A DNA stretch of 5,746 nucleotides from Bradyrhizobium sp. (lineage in GTDB: Bacteria; Pseudomonadota; Alphaproteobacteria; Rhizobiales; Xanthobacteraceae), in the NCBI GenBank assembly GCA_028290165.1, contig JAQGKJ010000280.1, positions 1 to 5,746 on the forward strand. Direction: 5' to 3'. The notes below the pieces were generated by a model. That model ran no database searches, was not told the DNA's origin, and saw only the letters and a list, made by a program, of their open reading frames with translations. Every line of letters begins with the position of its first letter. Position 1 is the first letter of the stretch. Below, piece after piece: positions 1 to 5,746 of the stretch. A program made the translations under genes and the position numbers.

Positions 1-149
1 AGCCGCCGCAAGTCGCCGTCGCTGACGGTGCGCTGGAGTTTGCGTTCACCGTCGACCAGAAACAGAATCTTCTTGCCGCCGCGATCGAGCCGATCGAGCG
101 CATCGCGCAAGGTCGCGTCGCGGGTAATGCAAAGGTTGGAAATATCCAA
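1..149 (-). CDS. CBS-domain protein, probable PtmE-like sugar nucleotidyltransferase (N-terminal part)
   Basis: This is the first 49 codons of a gene that runs off the left edge. The peptide begins LDISNLCITRDATLRDALDR and continues with GGKKILFLVDGERKLQRTVS and then DGDLRR. A predicted helix, a strand with ILFLVD and a closing [TS]DGD[LI]RR motif are the hallmark of a CBS module. A CBS module at the extreme N-terminus of a gene in a nonulosonate cluster is typical of the PtmE family, in which CBS domains precede a nucleotidyltransferase domain that makes GDP-glucosamine-type precursors for legionaminic acid in Campylobacter. That catalytic domain lies outside the window, so the enzyme assignment is inferred from context. 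The start is TTG at 149, because no ATG or GTG fits and an AAGGA ribosome binding site lies 8 bases upstream. The gene begins 12 bases after the stop of the acyltransferase gene and in the same frame. It could instead be another CBS protein. Confidence 0.68.
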   Translation of the reverse strand, partial: MDISNLCITRDATLRDALDRLDRGGKKILFLVDGERKLQRTVSDGDLRR

Positions 150-157
150 TTCAGTTT

Positions 158-162
158 TCCTT
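158..162 (-). promoter_or_regulatory. Ribosome binding site of the CBS-domain gene
   Basis: AAGGA on the minus strand, overlapping the last base of the upstream TGA stop (164-162), sits 8 bases before the TTG codon at 149. It is the clearest Shine-Dalgarno match in the window and decides this unusual TTG start. Confidence 0.6.
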
Positions 163-788
163 CAGCGTATTCGACGGGCGGGTACGCCAGCATAGGTCGC
201 GTCCGCGGGCAAGTTGGCGGTAACCACCGCGCCCGCGCCAACGGTCGCCCCGCGCCCGATCGTCAAACCCGGCAGCACGTTGACACCGGCGCCCAGAAAG
301 ACACCGTCTTCCAGCGTGACGTTGCCGCCAAGCGTGGCATTTGGCGCGACATGACAAAAGGCGCCAACGCGGCATTGGTGATCGACGATTGCCCCGTGAT
401 TGATAATGCAACCCCGCTCAATGGTCGCGGCCGGAGCGACGATTGCGCCCGCCGCCACGAAACTTCCGGCGCCAACCGAGGCGCTTTTGGCAATGATGCA
501 GGCCGGATGCAATACCGTGCGCGGAATGGCACCCGCCCGCTGCAACCGCTCGAACAGGACGGCGCGGCCGCGATTGTCGCCGACGCTGACGTGGAACGAT
601 GTTGTTTTCACCTCGATCGCGTCGGACAATTTCTCCACCGTCAGGCCCAGCACGGCGGTTCCAGTCCGCGCCGGATTTTCGTCGAAAATGCGCACGCTGG
701 CCTGCCCGGGCGCGCCGCTCAGCAGCGCGTCATATACGACCCAGGCATGACCGCCGGCGCCAACCAGGATGATGGTTTCAGTAGGCAT
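162..788 (-). CDS. neuD: NeuD/PglD-family sugar acyltransferase (left-handed beta-helix)
   Basis: A 208-residue protein with the two-part layout of the NeuD/PglD family. An N-terminal Rossmann-like nucleotide-sugar-binding part has GAGGHA at residues 10-15. A C-terminal left-handed beta-helix of hexapeptide repeats spans about residues 95-205 and ends in the AGVPARRI signature typical of these acetyltransferases. The family's catalytic His is matched by H137 (IVDHQ), and a second conserved His by H146 (CHVAP), which in PglD lines the acetyl-CoA site. Family members transfer acetyl from acetyl-CoA to a 4-amino-sugar nucleotide (PglD) or O-acetylate sialic acid (NeuD). Next to a 2-epimerase and a synthase, the likely job is the N-acetylation (LegH-like) step before the 2-epimerase, but O-acetylation of the finished sugar is also possible. 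The ATG at 788 overlaps the upstream gene by 11 bases in another frame and lacks a clear ribosome binding site, suggesting translational coupling. The protein should be cytoplasmic, with no signal peptide. Confidence 0.88.
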   Translation of the reverse strand: MPTETIILVGAGGHAWVVYDALLSGAPGQASVRIFDENPARTGTAVLGLTVEKLSDAIEVKTTSFHVSVGDNRGRAVLFERLQRAGAIPRTVLHPACIIAKSASVGAGSFVAAGAIVAPAATIERGCIINHGAIVDHQCRVGAFCHVAPNATLGGNVTLEDGVFLGAGVNVLPGLTIGRGATVGAGAVVTANLPADATYAGVPARRIR

Positions 789-1911
789 TGATTTTTGCGC
801 CGGTAAGCTGGGTCAGGTCAACACTGCCGAGCAGAGTAACAATACGCGGTCCGGATTCGCCATCGCCATAGACGTTGCGGCCGTCGAATTTCGGCCGGCC
901 CAGCGCTTGCCGGATGGCCTGACCGATCTCGGCCGCATCGGTCGTCACATCGATCACGTTGGCATTCCGCTCGCGCAGATTCTGCCGCGAGCCGATGTTG
1001 ACGACGGGCGTGCCGAATGTCGCGGCCTCGATGATGCCGCTGCTGGAATTTCCGATCATGACATCGACAGCCGACATCCATGAGACGAATTGCGGCCGCG
1101 GCAGGTGGGTGGCGAGATGTATTTGCATGGCATTCGCCCGCTGTTCCAGCGCCGCACGCACCGCGAGGCTTCCGGCATCGGAATTGGGTTTCACGGCGAT
1201 GACCTGCACACTAGACCGCTGCAGTTCGCCAATAATGGCGGCGGCGTGAACGCCGGACTGCTCGGCTTCCTGGAGCACCGGATGATAGACCATGAGGGCG
1301 ATCGGGCGCGAGGGATCGAAGCCGATGCTCTCGCACAACGCCTTGCGGTCCAGGACTGCAAGCTGACGCAGTCCGTCGAGCCCCGGCGCGCCGACTGCCC
1401 AGACGCGGCCGGCGTCTTCCCCCATGCCTACCAGCCGTGCCCGGCTCTGCTCCGTCGCCGCGAAATGCAGCCGGGCCAATTTCGAGATGGCGTGACGGAT
1501 CGATTCATCGACCGTGCCGGACCGTTCGCCGCCATGAACATGCGCGACCGGAATATTCAGATGTACCGCGGCAATGGCTGCGGCGAGCATCTCGCCACGA
1601 TCGCCGAGCACCAGCGCGAGATCAGGCCGCAGCTCCGCGAGCGCGTCGGTGAAGCCTATCACCATCTGGCCGATATGCTTCGCCATCAGCGCGCCGCTCG
1701 GTTTGCCGTCTTCAACGGCGACCTTCCTGAAGACCGGCAGGCCGGACGCTTCGACTTCGGTGACAGTCAGTCCGTAGTCAGGCGACAGGTGCATGCCGGT
1801 AACGATGATCGACAGATCAAGCGCGTCCGAGCGATGGATGAGGTCCAGCGTCGAGCACATCAGGCCGAAATCGGCCCGCGTGCCGGTGAAGTAGCAGACG
1901 CGCCGTTTCAC
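778..1911 (-). CDS. neuC: Hydrolysing UDP-GlcNAc 2-epimerase, NeuC/LegG type
   Basis: This enzyme family removes the nucleotide from a UDP-GlcNAc-type sugar and inverts C2, giving ManNAc (NeuC) or 2,4-diacetamido-2,4,6-trideoxymannose (LegG), the substrate of the next synthase. From the chosen start it has 377 residues, normal for the family. Visible motifs are GTRADFG at 10-16, GDRGEM at 103-108 (the conserved Asp and Glu pair), HGGERSGTVDES at 126-137, a His in VYHPV at about 210, and the nucleotide-binding GNSSSGIIEAATFGTPVVN at 287-305. I chose GTG at 1911 because it overlaps the upstream stop as GTGA and gives MKRRVCYFTGTRADFG, a compact N-terminus as in relatives. A second GTG at 1926 would add five residues and a 19-base overlap; neither has a good ribosome binding site. 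The sequence alone does not settle whether the substrate is UDP-GlcNAc or the 4-acetamido-6-deoxy sugar. The operon context favours the latter. Confidence 0.92.
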   Translation of the reverse strand: MKRRVCYFTGTRADFGLMCSTLDLIHRSDALDLSIIVTGMHLSPDYGLTVTEVEASGLPVFRKVAVEDGKPSGALMAKHIGQMVIGFTDALAELRPDLALVLGDRGEMLAAAIAAVHLNIPVAHVHGGERSGTVDESIRHAISKLARLHFAATEQSRARLVGMGEDAGRVWAVGAPGLDGLRQLAVLDRKALCESIGFDPSRPIALMVYHPVLQEAEQSGVHAAAIIGELQRSSVQVIAVKPNSDAGSLAVRAALEQRANAMQIHLATHLPRPQFVSWMSAVDVMIGNSSSGIIEAATFGTPVVNIGSRQNLRERNANVIDVTTDAAEIGQAIRQALGRPKFDGRNVYGDGESGPRIVTLLGSVDLTQLTGAKINAY

Positions 1912-2939
1912 GTCAGGTCCGGCCACTGGAGGGTCTCGTTCGCTGCGATGTCGCGCGTCGCGCGGCGGCCGATCGCCGCGTCGAGCTGGGCCGGCGGAAT
2001 CCCGGTACCCGGCCGCAGCAGCGCGATGTCGTTCGCCGCGATGGCCTCGCCCTTGGCGATGTTACGAACCGTGGTGATGCTGCGCCGGACCAGATCGCGC
2101 ACCGGAAGTTCCGACGCCGTCGGCGCCTTGACGTCGGATCCGAGCGCCACCTCGACGTCGCGGATCTGCCGCACCAGCGCGCCGAGTTGGTCGGGCTCGA
2201 GCGAAGCCTTGTGGTCCGGCCCCGGCAATTCGCGGTCGAGGGTGAAATGCTTTTCGATCACCCTTGCACCAAGCGCCACGGCGGCGGTCGAGACTGCCAG
2301 GCCAAGCGTATGGTCCGAATAGCCGACCGACAGGCCGGTCGCTCGCGCCATCGTATTCATGGCCCGCAGGTTAACGTCCGCGCTGTCGGTCGGATAGTTC
2401 GACGTGCAATGCAGGATGGTCACCATCTCCGTCAGCGGCTCGACCAGTCCCTTCGCCGTCCGCGTCTGACGAATGATATCGACCGCAGCAACGACTTCAT
2501 TCAGGTCCGCCATCCCGGTTGAAACGATCAGTGGCAATCTCTTGCCCGCCATGTGCCTGAGCAGCGGTGCGTTGGTGATTTCACCCGATGGGACCTTGAT
2601 GCGTTTGATACCGAGTGCGACGAGAAAGTCGAGCGCCTCCTCGTCGAAAGCCGTGGACATGAACTCGATGCCGACCTGGGTGCAGTGATCAAACAGACGC
2701 TGATGCAGTGTTTCCGACATCTCAAGCGATTTCAGCATAGCGTGCTGATCGCTCTCACCGGTTGCCTGCTTCTGGTATCCGGCGGTCTCGGCGCCTTTGC
2801 GCACCACCTTGTCGGCGGAGAAGGTCTGAAACTTGACGGCGTCGGCGCCGCTTTTCGCGGCAGCCTCGACCAATGCCTGCGCCATCTTCTCGTCGCCGTT
2901 ATGATTGACGCCGGCCTCGGCGATGATGAAGGTCTTCAT
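1908..2939 (-). CDS. neuB: Nonulosonate synthase, NeuB/LegI type
   Basis: The enzyme condenses a manno-configured acetamido sugar with phosphoenolpyruvate to form the nine-carbon acid (N-acetylneuraminate or N,N'-diacetyllegionaminate). It has 343 residues, normal for the family. The N-terminal TIM-barrel NeuB domain carries AEAGVNHNGD (7-16), AVKFQTF (34-40), KVPSGE (115-120), STGM (140-143) and LHCTSNYP (176-183). H210 (GYSDHT) and H231 (EKHFTLD) match the two metal-binding histidines of meningococcal NeuB, followed by GPDHKASL (240-247). A C-terminal antifreeze-like SAF domain (about 285-343) has RRSITTVRNIAKGEAI and closes the active site of the partner subunit in the known domain-swapped dimer. 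The AGVNHNGD form points to NeuB/LegI rather than the pseudaminate synthase PseI. The ATG at 2939 overlaps the preceding stop as ATGA. The open frame continues upstream to 3254, but that part lies inside the preceding gene and resembles nothing. Confidence 0.95.
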   Translation of the reverse strand: MKTFIIAEAGVNHNGDEKMAQALVEAAAKSGADAVKFQTFSADKVVRKGAETAGYQKQATGESDQHAMLKSLEMSETLHQRLFDHCTQVGIEFMSTAFDEEALDFLVALGIKRIKVPSGEITNAPLLRHMAGKRLPLIVSTGMADLNEVVAAVDIIRQTRTAKGLVEPLTEMVTILHCTSNYPTDSADVNLRAMNTMARATGLSVGYSDHTLGLAVSTAAVALGARVIEKHFTLDRELPGPDHKASLEPDQLGALVRQIRDVEVALGSDVKAPTASELPVRDLVRRSITTVRNIAKGEAIAANDIALLRPGTGIPPAQLDAAIGRRATRDIAANETLQWPDLT

Positions 2940-3637
2940 GGCGATTTGCCGTAATGTCTTGCCAGGGCTTCGGCGGCAACCCAGTCCGCGTCGGTGTCGA
3001 TATCGAACGCCTCGCATGGCTGGTCGCAGAGAACCCCGACGGTTCGCGGCGGGAAAAAGCTTCCCTGCGCTTCTAGCACGGCCGACCGGACAAGGTACAT
3101 GTTGCCGGCAATGCAGACCGCGGGCGGGAGGTCCTGCGCGCGCAGGCGCGTTCCCTCGGGATCCCCGAAGGGCCGCAGTTTGCCCCCTTCCTCCCAGTGG
3201 AAAACGTGGAACGGATGCTGGCTCACCGGCGCGACGCCGATCACGGCGTCGCAATCGCCGCGATCGATGTGGGCGAAGGCTTGATGCCAGCGCGACGGCT
3301 CGCGGACCGGCGACGTCGGCTGCAGCAGTGCGACGAGATCATAAGACCGCTGGCTCTGCCGCTCCCTCTCCAGCACATCGCGTACAACGTCCGCCGAGCT
3401 GGCGGTATCGGTGGCAAGCGCGGCTGGTCGCAGATAGGGCACATCGATACCCGCCAACCGGCTCGCATTTGCGATCTCTTCCGAATCGGTCGAGACCACG
3501 ACCTTGTCGAACCCGGGCATGTCCAGCGCAAAGCGGATCGACCAGCCGATCAGGGGAAAGCCGAGAAAACTCCTGATGTTCTTGCCGGGCAAGCGTTTCG
3601 AACCACCGCGAGCCGGAATGATAGCCAGCGTCTTCAA
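2936..3637 (-). CDS. legF: CMP-nonulosonate cytidylyltransferase (NeuA/LegF type)
   Basis: This enzyme activates the nonulosonic acid with CTP to give the CMP-sugar donor. It has 233 residues, as usual for single-domain bacterial enzymes. Seen are the nucleotide-binding loop IPARGGSKRLPGKN (7-20), STDSEEIA (49-56), LQPTSPVR (105-112), QDLPP (168-172) and the metal-site region FDIDTDADW (211-219). These match acylneuraminate cytidylyltransferases, not KdsB. No ATG is available. TTG at 3637 gives the family-like start MKTLAIIPARGG and is preceded by GGTGG at a 7-base spacing. TTG at 3643 would add two residues but abuts that same GGTGG. The gene lies 13 bases after the HisH stop and overlaps the synthase start by 4 bases (ATGA). 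Whether the substrate is legionaminate, its acetamidino form or N-acetylneuraminate cannot be told from these motifs; the legF symbol follows the context. Confidence 0.92.
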   Translation of the reverse strand: MKTLAIIPARGGSKRLPGKNIRSFLGFPLIGWSIRFALDMPGFDKVVVSTDSEEIANASRLAGIDVPYLRPAALATDTASSADVVRDVLERERQSQRSYDLVALLQPTSPVREPSRWHQAFAHIDRGDCDAVIGVAPVSQHPFHVFHWEEGGKLRPFGDPEGTRLRAQDLPPAVCIAGNMYLVRSAVLEAQGSFFPPRTVGVLCDQPCEAFDIDTDADWVAAEALARHYGKSP

Positions 3638-3644
3638 GGGCAAA

Positions 3645-3649
3645 CCACC
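3645..3649 (-). promoter_or_regulatory. Probable ribosome binding site of the cytidylyltransferase gene
   Basis: GGTGG on the minus strand sits 7 bases before the TTG at 3637 and directly before the alternative TTG at 3643. The spacing favours 3637 as the true start. The match to the consensus is moderate. Confidence 0.4.
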
Positions 3650-3650
3650 G

Positions 3651-4301
3651 CTATTGCGAGAGGAACTCTTTCAGCATACGCAGCCCGACCGTACCGCTTC
3701 GCTCGGGGTGAAATTGGGTCGCCGTGACATTGTCCCGCTTCACCATCGCGCTGATGCGGTGACCGCCATAGTCGCAATCGGCAAGCCGGTCATCGTCGTT
3801 CGACGGCTGCGCGGCAAACGAATGCACGAAATAAACCGCAGGTCCTGCGCCGGCGAACGGGTCGAGCAAGGTCTTGTCCCATGTCTGCCCGGCCCGCGGT
3901 TCGATTAAATGATTCCAGCCGATGTGGGGCACGCGCTGCGGTGCGCCGCTCGTCGTGGTGTTGGGTATGATGCGGACAAGCCCGGGCAAAATTCCCAGAC
4001 CCGGCGTTTCGCTGAACTCTTCGCTCGCCTCGAACAGGATTTGCATGCCGACGCAGATGCCGAGCATGGGGCGCCCGGATTTGACGAATTCACGGATCGC
4101 ATCGCCATGGCCGAGGTCGTTCACCGCGCGCATGCATTCGGAGAACGCCCCGACTCCTGGGACCACAAGCCGTTCGGCGGCGACCGCTTCCCGGGGGTCT
4201 TCGGTAACATGCACGTCGGCGCCCGCGTGCTCCAGCGCACGTGAGACGTTGAGCATGTTGCACATGCCGTAGTCGAGCAATGTGACCTTCTGCGTGGACA
4301 T
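3651..4301 (-). CDS. hisH: HisH-like glutamine amidotransferase of the sugar-amidation module (WbuY-type)
   Basis: A class I glutamine amidotransferase of 216 residues that hydrolyses glutamine and passes ammonia to a HisF-type partner. The complete catalytic triad is visible: C83 in GICVGMQ, H198 and E200 in QFHPE. The PGVGAF loop (48-53), VPHIGWN (124-130) and YFVHSF (157-162) are HisH hallmarks. The ATG at 4301 overlaps the upstream TAA by one base (TAATG), with AGG-rich sequence just upstream. Coupling to the HisF-like gene and a sugar amidotransferase, with no other histidine genes nearby, points to the paralogous HisH2/WbuY role seen in Pseudomonas, Campylobacter and E. coli surface-sugar loci rather than to histidine synthesis. 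In the inferred complex it supplies the nitrogen that converts an N-acetyl group into an acetamidino group. It is cytoplasmic, with no sign of decay. Confidence 0.92.
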   Translation of the reverse strand: MSTQKVTLLDYGMCNMLNVSRALEHAGADVHVTEDPREAVAAERLVVPGVGAFSECMRAVNDLGHGDAIREFVKSGRPMLGICVGMQILFEASEEFSETPGLGILPGLVRIIPNTTTSGAPQRVPHIGWNHLIEPRAGQTWDKTLLDPFAGAGPAVYFVHSFAAQPSNDDDRLADCDYGGHRISAMVKRDNVTATQFHPERSGTVGLRMLKEFLSQ

Positions 4302-5071
4302 TAGACCTGCCTGACAGCCAATCCGGCCTTGAGTGCGGCGGCCCGGATGTCACCCAACTTAAGCCGATTATAATGCAGGGTGTTGGCCATCGAAATCCCG
4401 TCGGCGCGGCCCAATTGGGCGGCCATCAGAAAATCCTCGATACTGCCCATGCCGCCGCTGGCGATCACGGGCACCGTGGCCGCCTCGCTAACCTGGCGGA
4501 TCAGATCGATGTCGAACCCCTTGCGGGTTCCCTCCCGGTCGACCGAGGTCAAAAGGATCTCGCCAGCGCCCATTTCAATGCCGCGCCGGACCCATTGCAG
4601 GACGTCCAGACCGGTCCGCTCCCTGCCATTGTCAGTGTAGGCCTCCCATTTGCCCTGCGCGACCTGCTTGGCCTCGACCGACAATACCATGGCCTGGGAG
4701 CCAAAATGCCGCGCAACCTCACTGATGAGGCCCGGACGGGCAATGGCGGCGGTATTGATGGCCACTTTGTCGGCCCCCGATCTGAGAATATGCCTGGCAT
4801 CATCCACCGAGCGGATGCCACCGCCGACGGTGATGGGAATAAAAACCTGATCCGCAGCGCGCCGGATGATATCGCTGAGATTGTTGCGGCCGTAGAGGCT
4901 CGCCACGATGTCCATGTAGATCAGTTCGTCGGCGCCGGCCCGATAATAGCCGAGGGCAAATTCCTGCGGGTCCCCCATCACCCGCAAGCCTTCGAGCTGG
5001 ACGCCCTTGATAAGGTTTTTCCCCTTGATATCGAGCCGGGGAATAATTCTGAGGTTGCTCACGCGGTTCAC
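4301..5071 (-). CDS. hisF: HisF-like protein of the sugar-amidation module (WbuZ-type)
   Basis: A (beta/alpha)8-barrel protein of 256 residues related to the imidazole glycerol phosphate synthase cyclase. Seen are RIIPRLDIK (8-16), [10 protein letters not shown] (46-55), TVGGGIRS (81-88), [11 protein letters not shown] (99-109), [15 protein letters not shown] (168-182) and the phosphate loop [11 protein letters not shown] (204-214). The first catalytic acid of HisF is kept as D14, but the second (D130 in Thermotoga HisF, motif IDAK) is E133 in SVEAK, and the usual Cys of IIPCLDV is R12. From memory these changes are shared by the WbuZ family linked to glycosyl amidation, so the protein probably channels ammonia to the amidotransferase rather than making imidazole glycerol phosphate. 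The start is GTG at 5071, 17 bases after the upstream stop. A second GTG at 5062 gives MSNLRIIP and is equally plausible; neither has a good ribosome binding site. Confidence 0.9.
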   Translation of the reverse strand: MNRVSNLRIIPRLDIKGKNLIKGVQLEGLRVMGDPQEFALGYYRAGADELIYMDIVASLYGRNNLSDIIRRAADQVFIPITVGGGIRSVDDARHILRSGADKVAINTAAIARPGLISEVARHFGSQAMVLSVEAKQVAQGKWEAYTDNGRERTGLDVLQWVRRGIEMGAGEILLTSVDREGTRKGFDIDLIRQVSEAATVPVIASGGMGSIEDFLMAAQLGRADGISMANTLHYNRLKLGDIRAAALKAGLAVRQV

Positions 5072-5088
5072 TCGTCAGTTTCGGGAGC

Positions 5089-5746
5089 TTATTCGTCCCA
5101 CACCGCGTGACGCAACTGCCAGTTATTGCCCACCCACTTCCACAGGTTGGGGGAACGGAAATTATCGGCGAGCCGGGCAAAATACTGCCCGGTCATGATC
5201 GGGTCCTCGAACATCCTGCTGGCTTGCGGAAACTCTTTCTCCGGGATGCTCAAATAGCGAAAAATCTCATCGGCAAAGCGCGAGGGATATTCGTGGTCGA
5301 AGCGCTTGACGAGCGCGACGCCTTCCTCGCGGTCAATATCGCCGGACCGGATCTCCTGCGACGCGTCGTAGCTGGCGCGGCCGATGCCGAACTTCACGCC
5401 GGTCGTGTAATAGTGGAAGTCATCGATGCGATCGTCGATGCTGTTGTATTTGCTGTAGGTGCCCGGCGTGCGCTCCGGCGAGGCCTGGAAGCCGCCGTGT
5501 TCCACCGCGTAGTAGTAGCAGCTCTGCGGATGCCACTTCAGATAATAGCCAAGATAATGCACCTCGACCTTCTGCCGCTCAATCTCGTGCGGATCGGCGG
5601 GAAGATAGGGCAGCAAATCCTGATGTTCGACGCCGAACTGGCTCTTCAGGTCGGCGATCGAAACACCACCGAGGAAAATCTTCGATTGGTCGTCGGAGGT
5701 GAAGTATGACCAGTCCCGTTTTGCGCTGTCGGTATCGCCGATCGGG
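5089..5746 (-). CDS. wbuX: N-acetyl sugar amidotransferase (WbuX/WbpG/PseA/PtmG family), C-terminal part
   Basis: The last 218 codons of a gene whose 5' end lies beyond the right edge; about half of a typical family member (roughly 370-440 residues) is present. Characteristic blocks are HYLGYYLKWHPQ, EHGGFQASPERTPGTYSKY, DDRIDDFHYYTT, KFGIGRASYDASQEIRSG and REEGVALVKRFD, which together identify this family with confidence. Relatives use ammonia delivered by HisH and HisF partners to convert an N-acetyl group into an acetamidino group, on CMP-pseudaminate or legionaminate (PseA, PtmG) or on a mannuronic acid derivative (WbpG). The ATP-binding PP-loop (SGGKDS) expected near the N-terminus is outside the window, so an intact active site cannot be confirmed. 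The stop is TAA at 5091-5089, 17 bases before the HisF-like gene. A TTG codon at 5616 lies inside the homologous region and is not the start: the frame stays open to the edge with family-like sequence. Confidence 0.88.
   Translation of the reverse strand, partial: PIGDTDSAKRDWSYFTSDDQSKIFLGGVSIADLKSQFGVEHQDLLPYLPADPHEIERQKVEVHYLGYYLKWHPQSCYYYAVEHGGFQASPERTPGTYSKYNSIDDRIDDFHYYTTGVKFGIGRASYDASQEIRSGDIDREEGVALVKRFDHEYPSRFADEIFRYLSIPEKEFPQASRMFEDPIMTGQYFARLADNFRSPNLWKWVGNNWQLRHAVWDE

Noticed and set aside
1090..2322. 410-codon open frame on the plus strand
   Set aside because: It lies antisense to two well-identified genes, is rich in Arg and His, has no recognisable motif, and is typical of shadow frames in GC-rich DNA.
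2940..3254. N-terminal extension of the synthase giving a 448-residue protein
   Set aside because: The extension lies within the cytidylyltransferase gene in another frame, is Arg-rich and unlike any domain. The family start MKTFIIAEAG at 2939 fits the usual length.
3197..3908. Plus-strand open frames opposite the cytidylyltransferase and HisH genes
   Set aside because: They mirror the third-position GC bias of the minus-strand genes and show no domain, motif or ribosome binding site.
3651..5071. HisH and HisF as part of a histidine biosynthesis operon
   Set aside because: No other his genes are present. Both neighbours belong to surface-sugar synthesis, and the HisF-like protein has an altered active site (E133, R12).
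5072..5088. Possible promoter or terminator between the amidotransferase and HisF-like genes
   Set aside because: The gap is only 17 bases and holds no -10/-35 pair or hairpin with a T run; it reads as an ordinary operon spacer.

Overview
The window is a single-direction gene cluster on the minus strand, so transcription runs from high to low coordinates. It encodes most of a nonulosonic acid pathway of the sialic or legionaminic acid type, with a sugar amidination module at its upstream end. The DNA is GC-rich by eye, with GC-rich third codon positions. Several genes begin with GTG or TTG. This fits a high-GC proteobacterium, possibly an alphaproteobacterium such as a Bradyrhizobium relative, but that placement is an impression and not shown by any marker gene.

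Layout in transcription order: (1) the C-terminal half of an N-acetyl sugar amidotransferase (WbuX/WbpG/PseA/PtmG family, from the right edge to 5089). (2) A HisF-like cyclase of the sugar-amidation type (5071-4301). (3) A HisH-like glutamine amidotransferase (4301-3651). (4) A CMP-nonulosonate cytidylyltransferase (3637-2936). (5) A nonulosonate synthase of the NeuB/LegI type (2939-1908). (6) A hydrolysing UDP-GlcNAc 2-epimerase of the NeuC/LegG type (1911-778). (7) A NeuD/PglD-type left-handed beta-helix acyltransferase (788-162). (8) The N-terminus of a CBS-domain protein, probably a PtmE-like sugar nucleotidyltransferase (149 to the left edge). Neighbouring genes overlap by 1 to 11 bases or lie within 17 bases of each other, so this reads as one translationally coupled operon whose promoter and terminator lie outside the window.

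Inferred joint role: the NeuD-like enzyme and the 2-epimerase make an acetamido hexose, the synthase condenses it with phosphoenolpyruvate, and the cytidylyltransferase activates the nine-carbon product as a CMP-sugar. HisH would release ammonia from glutamine, HisF would channel it, and the amidotransferase would turn an N-acetyl group into an acetamidino group. The likely product is CMP-activated legionaminic acid or an acetamidino derivative for flagellin or surface polysaccharide. The dehydratase and aminotransferase that would separate legionaminic acid from plain N-acetylneuraminic acid are not in the window, so the exact sugar is open.

No RNA genes, mobile elements, repeats or CRISPR arrays were seen, and no stretch over 300 bases lacks a gene. 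The system belongs to a known class. The points most worth a second look are the amidination module, the altered HisF active site and the CBS-domain gene at the left edge.
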